Position numbers and translations under genes: made by a program. From Nemertoderma westbladi (taxonomy: Eukaryota; Xenacoelomorpha; Nemertodermatida; Nemertodermatidae): a stretch of DNA of 64,000 bases. Shown in pieces: positions 33,770 through 42,078 of this stretch (position 1 is the first letter of the stretch; the number at the start of each line of letters is the position of its first letter). The stretch spans positions 18,243 through 82,242 of the forward strand of contig JAUCBJ010007494.1 of the NCBI GenBank assembly GCA_032718475.1, in the 5' to 3' direction. The notes under the pieces were generated by a model that saw only the letters and a list, made by a program, of their open reading frames with translations, was not told the DNA's origin and did no database searches.

Positions 33770-33963
33770 ATAATTGAGTTGAGATAATGTCTGGGAGACC
33801 TCTGGTGACCAAAAAAGAAAGGGTAACAACAGTTACGAGCTTTCACCCGACAGGGCTTCTCAAGCCATTCATCAAGCCCTGTCGGGTGAAAGCTCGTAAC
33901 TGTTGTTACCCTTTCTTTTTTGGTCACCTGAGTGTCTCCCAGACATTATCTCAACTCAATTAT
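33770..33963. repeat. Foldback: about 90-bp inverted repeat with 15-nt loop in FReD intron 2
   Basis: The left arm 33770-33858 starts ATAATTGAGTTGAGATAATG and the right arm 33874-33963 ends in its complement. The loop is CTCAAGCCATTCATC. The only clear imperfection is a small bubble at GAGACCTCTGGTGACC against GAGACACTCAGGTGACC. It lies in a transcribed intron, so it would form a long hairpin RNA. It could be a foldback/MITE-type element or a hairpin-RNA source. No clear target duplication was found. Confidence 0.9.
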
Positions 33964-34446
33964 GATTACTACGGTGACGAGAGCGCGACAATTTCTTAAA
34001 AGTTATAAAAATATTTCCTAACAGGTTACAGAGCCGGAAGAACAGAATACAGAGTTGAAAGAAATATTAAAGTTGAATGACCAAGTAAAAGATATACTTA
34101 CAAACCTAATTAACCAAGTCGATGAGCTAAATAACGATGTTAGTTTCTTAACCAGTAATTATTTGTAACATAATTATTTGTTAAATTTAACTTCATACGA
34201 TTTCATAGATATTGTAAGCGAGTTGAATTAATAAAAAATTATAAAAATATTTCCTAACAGGTTACAGAGTTGGAACAACAGAATACAGAGTTGGAGGGAA
34301 ATATTACACGGTTGAATGACCAAGTAAACGATTTAAATACAAACCTAACTAACCAAGTCGATGTAAATAATGAGCTAAAGAACGATGTTAGTTTCTTAAC
34401 CAGTAATTATTTGTAACATAATTATTTGCCGTGTTGAAGTCCTTCT

Positions 34447-34590
34447 GTTTTATTATTATGTTTTTATTTATTTGTGTGGAATTAATTTCGCACTACCAAA
34501 TCGCCAGGCCGACATATTTCCTAACTTTATATCGCTGTGCGACATTATTTCTCAGTATGTCCCTACGCCATATATTTACTATGTATTTCA
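34447..34590. repeat. Dispersed repeat copy in FReD intron 4
   Basis: TTTATTTATTTGTGTGGAAT, TTCGCACTACCAAATCGCC and GTGCGACATTATTTCTCAGT match 57078-57190, inside the hAT-like element, in the same orientation with modest divergence. Confidence 0.7.
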
Positions 34591-35657
34591 GTATATCCAG
34601 TATGTCACCGCGTCATTATTAGGTTGTTCTAGAAAGTTTAAGTGCAAAACTACAAATAATTCCCCACAAATAAATAAAATTAGATTCGCCGTTGTTCATA
34701 ATTACCACATTAAATCTTTTACGGCCCTCGTTTTATTATTTCACTAAACAAAATCACTCGTGCCGTAACGCTATAATGTGCTATTTTATGAGCAACGACG
34801 TAATATAGTTAGTATTTAATTGCTCTAAATGTTGGGTCGAAATGCCGGCGTTTAATGATTTCCCTAGAGAACTCCAATCCAACCACTGATCAGATGTGTG
34901 CAGAGGATTTACAGAATTTAATAAACAATTTCGATTAATAATATTTCCTAACAGGTTACAGAGTTGAACGAGTTAGTTTACAGGTTACATGATACAGAGA
35001 TAGTGATTTCATCCATTACACTGTATCAGCTAATGGCTCCTCTGCTATTAAAGCATAATGATGGAGTAAAGATTCAACAAAGAGTTGATGGATCTGTTGA
35101 CTTCTATCGAAACTGGGATGAATATGTTGAAGGATTTGGTGATCCGAATACCAACTTTTGGTTGGGGTTGGAGGCGATCCACAATGTGAGTAAAGGCGGG
35201 GTGAAGTTGAGAGTCGATTTGTGGTTTACTGGATGGGGGATATTACCGTAAGAATTATTATATTAGAATATTACCGGAAGAAAGGAGGGCTTATCCCAAT
35301 GATAAAATCACTGGTGAGGGAAAGAATTACAACAACGAACACAAATACGCGGAATACAACAACTTCTCTGTCGGATCAGCTGCAACTAATTATCGCCTAC
35401 AGGTATCCGGTAACCATGGTACTGCTGGTGACTCATTGGAGCGGAACAACGGTCTCCCATTCTCTACCAAGGACCGCGATAATGACGGGAGGGACTCCAA
35501 CTGCGCCGTAGATGAAACTGGGTCGTGGTGGTACAACTACTGCGGGTTGAGTAACTTGAACGGAGAATACGGTGCGGGGGCTTATAAAGGACCTTATTGG
35601 TATCGTTTTACTGGAGTGAATCCGGCTTCTCGAGTTGAAATGAAGATTTGGATTTAG

Positions 35658-36274
35658 TAAATCTGTAAGTTTTATATAAAATTACTAAATAATTCCAACA
35701 GAGTTGCGTTGGAAACTAACTTTTACATTTAATTATAAAATAAATATAAATAAAATATAATAATATATTTGGCTGAAAAGTTAATAATAATAATTAATAA
35801 TAATGAGTTCCGGTATAAATATCGTTTTTTACTATAAAATTATTTACTTTAACGTTTTTATTATTTATTTTGCAGTTAGAATTCCCAATAAGTTTTAGAA
35901 GAGACTGAATCTTGGCTGTTCTGCTGTATGTTACCAGTTTATATGTGTGATGGTTATGGGTTATTGGTTAATGTTTGGTTAATATTTACAATATATTAAT
36001 AAATTATAGTTGCAATAACTTAACTTTATTTACTTAACTTGCTGTTAGACCAGGAGGGGCCGGTTGCATATAAATCAACCTTAGCTAAGGTGCACCTTAA
36101 CTCATAAGTGTTGCCTTAAATACTTCAACATCCGTATCAGTTGTTGTCTGCCTAATATTACCTAATATATTTTATAGAAACATTTTGAGAACGTCGGAGG
36201 AGGTCCGAGAGCAAAATTTGGACTTTTCAAAATCAGCTGATATAATTAAACAAATTAATTGTTAATTAAAATTC
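35658..36274. other. Intergenic DNA between convergent genes
   Basis: AT-rich 3' flank. It holds AATAAA for the plus-strand FReD gene at 35739-35744. A small patch of higher complexity near 36040-36150 has no coding signal. Confidence 0.5.
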
Positions 36275-36280
36275 TTTATT
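36275..36280 (-). terminator. Polyadenylation signal of the small minus-strand gene
   Basis: TTTATT on the plus strand reads AATAAA on the minus strand, 27 bp beyond the distal stop at 36307. Confidence 0.6.
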
Positions 36281-36306
36281 ACCTAATAATATACAAATAA
36301 ATCCTA

Positions 36307-36902
36307 TTATATTTTTACGCCTCTGTTTGAATATCGCCAGTTATTGGGTTTCTGGAACGGTTCCTGTGCCAAAGCGAGGGAGCGAAGAGGAGTCCTAAAT
36401 GAACCGGAATCAGGGGCTGTCATACCAACCCGGATATATTCCGAGCGATCAGTCGCCCTGACTACGGGGGTCGGGGAGACACGGGGGAAGCGGGAGTGGG
36501 GTCGAATGATTCCGAGGTGGCGGCCCGGAATACAGGAGGGATATCAAGCGATATCCCCGCGGTAGTATCCGGGGTTACAGACGAGTCTCTGTTGAAACTC
36601 CTCCGGTAAACCGACGTGTAGGGCCGGGTACCTCGCCCAGCTGTGTCACTCACCCACTCGATGTGGTTCGCAGACAGATGCTGCCGCTTATCTCCGTAGG
36701 ATTTAAAGTTCCCGCCGAAATAAACCCCGTAGTCGCGCGCCTGATGTCGGTTGTCGTGGAAAGAAAAAGGGTTTCCAGTTTTATATTTTTGCTTCGATTT
36801 TTTTAGGAAATCCGGCGGTATTCTGTAGGTAGAAGCGTCGCGTCTTTGCGAAAGTTCTAGAACATTATTGTTGCCAGTGTGTCGGTAGATATCTGTCATC
36901 AT
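36307..36902 (-). CDS. Small intronless gene, possibly ciliary or sperm-tail; frame break near 3' end
   Basis: The frame from ATG at 36902 encodes a 146-residue basic, Tyr/Arg-rich protein (MMTDIYRHTGNNNVLELSQR; later RDYGVYFGGNFKSYGDKR; SANHIEWVSDTAGRGTRPYT) and stops at 36462. A second frame stays open from about 36500 to TAA at 36307 (ATDRSEYIRVGMTAPDSG; AQEPFQKPNNWRYSNRGVKI), and AATAAA follows, so the true C-terminus probably lies there and a one-base shift or polymorphism separates the two. The region is far more GC-rich than its surroundings. I do not recognise the family. Short Tyr/Arg/Pro-rich proteins with an X-box promoter are often microtubule inner or cilia-associated proteins; that is inference only. 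No signal peptide or membrane segment. Confidence 0.65.
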
Positions 36903-36972
36903 TTCATCATGTCATCATGCAGTCATGTTCTCTCGGATTGCCAATGGTGGCGCCTCGTTTCTATTGTAATAC

Positions 36973-37002
36973 CACGTGTGGTCTATTGGTAACCATGGCG
37001 AC
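36973..37002 (-). promoter_or_regulatory. X-box-like RFX site with CCAAT box and E-box
   Basis: GTAACCATGGCGAC at 36989-37002 matches the RFX X-box (GTNRCC, 0-3 nt, RGYAAC) at all but one position. It abuts an inverted CCAAT (ATTGG, 36985-36989), and an E-box CACGTG lies at 36973-36978. The cluster is 70-100 bp upstream of the minus-strand ATG, a normal promoter distance. RFX sites mark ciliary gene promoters in animals. Confidence 0.55.
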
Positions 37003-38651
37003 CAAGGTTGGCTAGCTTTCGGCATACTCAGAGAAAATAGTTCGTCGAATTAATAATGAAGAAACATTTTATTTCATTCTACGTCTAACACTAGCAAATT
37101 TATATAAAGTAACTCAATATTCCCACTCGAGGTAGAGCCGTACTTTATAAATAAAAATATACAACATAAAAATACCGGTTAAAACAATAATTTTGATAAA
37201 ATTTGAAAATAATAAATAAATAAACAAATCGACAAACATGCTAATATTAATGCAACCAACCCGAGAATAAGTCGGCCGTTAATTAGATTGGCATTAACGG
37301 TGTATTGATTACCCCTCCGTGTTGCCAAGCAATAATTCTCTCAAGGTAATAGATGTTGCCATTCGCTACTCCATTGCGGTACATTATTTCATTGGAGTTG
37401 CATTTAATGTAGGATAAACAACCATATTATACATTTTTGTTTTGAGACGTTGGCGCTAATTTACACCGGGGGAGGGGGGGGGGGGGTTATAAAGCACACG
37501 CTACCCAATAGCGACACGTATTTTAGTGACACGTATTTTAGTGACACAAATTTTAGTGACACGTATTGAAATTTATATTACTCTACGTCCTACGATACGT
37601 GAATTATATCAAATTTTGTCAACTACACGGAAAAACCAATAAGGACATAAAATCAGGTTAATTTAGTAAAACTTTTTATTATCATATTTGCACTACTTGT
37701 TTTTTTCGTGTCCCAGGGGGCACATTCAAAATGACCAGAAATTTCAGCATCCAAAAAAACGCTACATACTACAAATAAATTTATTCTAGCGTGTCATAAA
37801 TTATGACAATTTTAGCACGAAAAATCATTTTTTATGGGTGCCAGTAAGGGACCCCAGCATGAAAACTAACTCAGCCATAAATTATTGATATATTTGAAAC
37901 AGAGACAGTTTCACCTCCATTCTCCTTGGCTGAGCCAGAATTGGCTGAGAATGGGCAACCGGGCTGGTGGAGGCCACAATAATTATAAAATTATTAGCCA
38001 AAATAATATAATTATAAACCGCAACTATTAAAAACTGTGAAATTAATATGTTTTGTTATTAAATTATATTATTATGTAACAGGTTAAAGAATATATGTGC
38101 CCGTCCCAGAGCCCTTACATTACGTGTCCCAAAATAATACAGATTACATAACAACTGTGCCATTTAAGCACTTCGGCTACTTTTAAAATCTGTATTACTG
38201 ATATACTAAGTGTAATTTACTTTAATTAATTATTTTCCCTTACCTATAATTACACTTTTATTTCATTTTAGATAATTCTACCTTCCTGGCTGAATTAAAT
38301 AAAATAATAATAATTATTATTTATTATTGCTAAATCCACAAATAAAAACGGTTTCTATGGAGAACAGATTAACCTTGGAAGCGCAAGGTTACAACGTTCA
38401 AACAACGGAAGTAGAAATGGAAGGACGGACAATACTAAGGTGTATGCCAAAGCTAACAGATGTAGTGGCTCGACCCAAAAGTCATAACATTCATAGGTAA
38501 ATGTATCAACAAAGATTTCAGCATTAGATTAAAACGAAGCATTAAATATTATTGTCATAATATATTTCGCGAATATAAATTAATTTCCTTAACTTAGAGA
38601 CAAAATTATTTAATTACTTAAAATATTTAATATTTTGTGACAAACAAGAGT
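37003..38651. other. AT-rich intergenic DNA left of element C
   Basis: No gene seen. It contains a G run near 37469-37485, a short tandem ACACGTATTTTAGTG unit near 37512-37566, and poly-A/T-rich sequence up to the target duplication of C. Confidence 0.5.
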
Positions 38652-38656
38652 TTCTG
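38652..38656. repeat. Target-site duplication of element C, left copy (TTCTG)
   Basis: TTCTG precedes the 5' LTR and recurs at 56269-56273 after the 3' LTR. The reconstructed empty site holds an imperfect inverted repeat, TTTGTGACA ... TGTCACAAA, around the insertion point. Confidence 0.95.
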
Positions 38657-39880
38657 TGTAAAAGCTTTTGTGGGATAACTGATTCGTTTGCCTTGTTGGC
38701 CAGTTCCCCCCCAGTCGCTAAGAATACTCTCAAAGTGATCTATAGTTAAAATAGTGTAAGCTACCAGCTTATTGGCTGATTTGTGGGATGCAGGTATCTG
38801 GGCTCTGTTAATCGTCCAACTAGCCTAAGAGGGTTGCGTCATAGCCTGTTTTTGTATCTTCCAATAGAAATTTGAGTTATCCTGGATTTTAACCAATCCT
38901 GAGCTACTGAACTGAAAATTCCTATCTCACTGCTCATCCTCTGTGTTGAACGGGAGCTTTGGGGAATAAGTGTAGTTGGTATTCTCGTAGTCACGAGTTT
39001 TTTAAAGCCACGAAAGAACGGCTTATAGTGTTTTGTGCTTTTCTGCTTTTTAGTTTAACACTAGCAGGTTTAATTATAAGGACATATATCCTTTAACTGG
39101 CAAAACAAACTGCATATCATATCAAACTGCGGACTGCATACCTAACGCACGGCATACTACTGACTGCTGAAACATTGCAAACTCATAACAATCAGTGTTC
39201 AGTTGTTGTTTTATACTGCTATTTACTGTCGGTTATTCATTATATTTGTGGATGAATTATTATATTTGGAATAACGAGAAACAACCCCGAAACCCAATAT
39301 TCTTGATATACCGAAGGTAAGAGAGAAAGGTTACAGATAAACGATTGTGACTTATGTTAAAGTGGTTTGAAGTGAATTTAATGTTATTTGATAGACCCTA
39401 CATGAGTCAGCCTGTGTTCCTTTTATATGTGACTAAAATCAGTGAAGATCGGCAGATTAGTGTGCAGTATTGTGCAGCATTGTGTATGCGTGAGTCTGTT
39501 AAAGAAGCATTTCCTAAAGAATGCGCCATATATGTTAATTATAACTAAACCATATCGTTGTGAGTAGTTTAAGTCATAACTCTGTTTATATAGATAGAGC
39601 GCCACGTCCTAAAGGAACTGTTAATATTCCCGAAGGTAAATAATATTGTCAGAGATTATATAATACTGTCAGTCGAATAATACATTAGGCTTACATAGCA
39701 ATAAAATTAAACCGTCGAACCCAATCTCCCGGGAATATCCAGCGGGTGAATGGTCGCGCACGGATTGGTTTCGACTAGTGTAGTGAATCAAATATTTGTC
39801 GTAGGCAGAAAAGCGATTTAATATCTAGAAGACATCATAATTTGGTGGGTTAAACTGCCAAAGGTCTGAAAGCGCGAACA
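38657..39880 (+). repeat. Element C 5' LTR
   Basis: It runs TGTAAAAGCTTTTGTGGG to AAGCGCGAACA, 1224 bp. TATATCCTTTAA lies at 39085-39096, a splice donor AAG|GTAAGAG with GT at 39317, a 64-codon frame at 39354-39548 (MLKWFEVNLMLFDRPYM) and AATAAA at 39700-39705. The sequence TTAATTATAAGG just upstream of the 12-mer is TATA-like. U3 differs from B; R-U5 is closely similar. Confidence 0.95.
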
Positions 39881-39892
39881 TTAAAGGATATA
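39881..39892 (+). promoter_or_regulatory. Candidate self-priming site (element C)
   Basis: TTAAAGGATATA immediately follows the 5' LTR and is the exact complement of TATATCCTTTAA at 39085-39096 in the LTR. No TGG-starting tRNA primer site is seen here. Identical to B. Confidence 0.6.
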
Positions 39893-39896
39893 GCTT

Positions 39897-39919
39897 CTTT
39901 ATTGCAGTAAGCAATAAAG
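39897..39919 (+). other. Perfect 9-bp hairpin next to the 5' LTR (element C)
   Basis: CTTTATTGC, loop AGTAA, GCAATAAAG, identical to 7992-8014 in B. Confidence 0.7.
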
Positions 39920-40182
39920 TTGAAAGTACCGGTCAACCGGTAAACCTGAACGGTACATTGTAGGTCTGTAGGCCTAACTGTCATAACCGGTACCGGTACT
40001 GCTGTATAAGTACATTTAGTATTATTCGATTTTGATTGTTGTATACCTGTAGGTCTTAGTACTTAATCAGGGAACGGCCGCCCTGGTTTTTTATTGAGAT
40101 TTTACTTATTTCTGTCAAGTTTTATTTGTTTGTAGGCCAGTATTGAACAGAAGACGTGTAAGCCTGATCAGATTGTGCAGAC

Positions 40183-40758
40183 AATTTGTAGGCTGAGCTG
40201 TTGTCTGATTGCTGTTAGGTCTGAACGGATTGCAGTGTGTGTAGAGCAACTGTCCGGTTAAGTACGGTTAGGAAGTAGGGGCAGCGAATGCGGTAAGGTA
40301 AACCCCCAGCTAAAGAATAAGTCGTACTACTGGGTTAGAACGCATACTACCTAATCATTCCGGAGTCTGCATGTCCTGTAGTTTATTTAGGCTTGAGAGT
40401 AGTCTACCATCGTTTAGTCTGTACTTTGTTTGTGTAAGTCTGTACGGGTAGCGTATAATTTTATTTAGATAATTTGTAGGCTGGATAATTGTCTGGCTGT
40501 TATCGGGTCTGAACGGATTGTAGTGTGTGTAGAGCACCTGTCCGATTGAGTACGGTTAGGAAGTAGGGGCAGCGAACGCTGTAAGGTAAACCCCCAGCTA
40601 AAGAATAAGTCGTACTACTGGGTTAGAACGCATACTGCCTAATCATTTCGGAGTCTGCATATACCGTAGTTTGTTTAGGCTTGATAGTAGTCTGTCGGTA
40701 TTTGGTCTGCATTTTGTTTGAGTAGTTTGTACGCGTAGCGTAATATTTATTATTCAGA
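40183..40758 (+). repeat. Tandem duplication in the element C leader (period 288 bp)
   Basis: Two copies beginning AATTTGTAGGCTG at 40183 and 40471, orthologous to the duplication in B. The GTAGGGGCAGCGAA ... CCCCCAGCT pair could form a stem in each unit. No coding potential seen. Confidence 0.8.
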
Positions 40759-41698
40759 GTTTATGCGATTATTCGCAACCTTCACATTCCCCAACTTTGT
40801 TCCTACAGTAATTGTGTTTGTTATACATACCGCTATAGTTAAATTAACCCCGGTACTACACGGGCTGCTCGGCGTAGGTAAAGACTGGTGATTTTGTGCA
40901 TCGGTCACTCCAGCAGATGCCGTGGTTCTTTTAGCTGTTCAAGTATATTTAACTACTGATTATCTGTTATACAAGTACTCGTACCTAATTTAGGGTTTAG
41001 TGTACAGTAGGCCTACTTTCCGAAGTAATTAGTGTAGGCATTATATTTGTGTTGTAAAGTGGTTGATAGGCACCTTCGATTAGCTCTATTAACTTCTAGG
41101 TAGGAACACTCCGTGATACATAACGTAGAACCTATAGCGATACGGCCATAGGTCGTCAGGCGGTGGTATTTTCCTATCTGGACAACGCAGTGTATTTACT
41201 ACTACTTATTATTTTCAAATACTGTAGTACCCTGTCTGTTGTAATAACCAGATTTCTAACCCTTTGTTAGGCTGGTTTGTAGACTTCTTGTAAAATTACC
41301 CTAAAAATTCGTATTTTGTGTTTTTTGTAAATTTTTGCATTTATTTAGAGATTGTAATCTCACCCGAATTGTACGTAATTTGTAGTATTAAGTAACTTAG
41401 GTAAATTAGTATTATTTGTTTTAGTGTCCTGTACGTAACACTTCACTGAAAGCGTACCGCTTTGTGTAGTGATTACCCCAGAAATAATAACATTTGTTTC
41501 AAAGATTGACAAAACCCATTAAAACGGGTATATATATATTATAAATCAAATCTAACGATTTATAAATAGTAGGCCTACCATATAACAATTAGGTCTCAAT
41601 ATCAGTTGGATTACTGCTCAAATAACGGTAATAAAGTAAGTAAAGTAACAAAGTAACCCTAAAGTAACAGAAATTCAATTATTTGAAATAATTGATAT

Positions 41699-41989
41699 AC
41701 CGGTATTTACGATAGGCCTATTATCTTTATTTCTATAAATCTAGGCTGAAATTATACCGGTACTTGTAATTAATTCTATTTCAGAATTATATATCCTACA
41801 AACTGTAAGCTGTATACCGGTATTCCGATAGGCCTATTATATATTTATATATATTTGTGCTAAAATTATACCGGTATTCTGTGATAAACCTAGTCTGTAA
41901 TAATACTTATATAGTTATATATACTATAAGTATACCGGTATTCTAATATATTATATATATATAACGCTACACTGAGTAGCAGTACCGGT
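41699..41989 (+). repeat. Six ACCGGT sites upstream of gag (element C)
   Basis: Sites at 41699, 41756, 41816, 41870, 41934 and 41984, spaced 50-64 bp, matching those of B. The last lies 90 bp before the ORF1 ATG. AGGCCTA words are interspersed. Confidence 0.6.
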
Positions 41990-42078
41990 AATTAATTACT
42001 AGGCTAGCAGTTAATACTGAGTTACTAGACTTACTCAGACTGTAATACAGCAGTAGACATTCAACGGTATACATAGTC

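Larger units (their letters stand above)
31823..35657 (+). pseudogene. Fibrinogen-related (FReD) secreted protein gene, frameshifted
   Basis: Exon 1 (31823-31879) encodes a signal peptide, MLPVSLKLFPLLSALFLLQ, ending CAG|GTAAGT. Exon 2 (33634-33663) encodes ANDGQCGAIN. Exons 3 (34025-34138) and 4 (34261-34386) are duplicated 38- and 42-residue coiled-coil exons, both beginning VTE and ending in AACGAT|GTTAGT. Exon 5 (34955-35657) encodes the fibrinogen C-terminal domain: DGSVDFYRNWDEYVEGFGD, FWLGLEAIH, KYAEYNNFSVG, DRDNDGRDSNCA (Ca-site region), SWWYNYCGLSNLNG. All introns are phase 0. Exon 5 needs two frame changes: HYTVSANGSSAIKA lies in another frame from VKIQQRVDGS near 35055, and a second shift lies near 35235. 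Hence a probable pseudogene; sequencing error is possible. AATAAA follows at 35739. Such proteins are usually secreted lectin-like immune or adhesion factors. Confidence 0.82.

Noticed and set aside
35238-35266. A 19-nt intron restoring the FReD frame
   Set aside because: Removing GTAAG...TTAG (19 nt) would restore the frame, but this is far shorter than plausible animal introns; a one-base frameshift is simpler.
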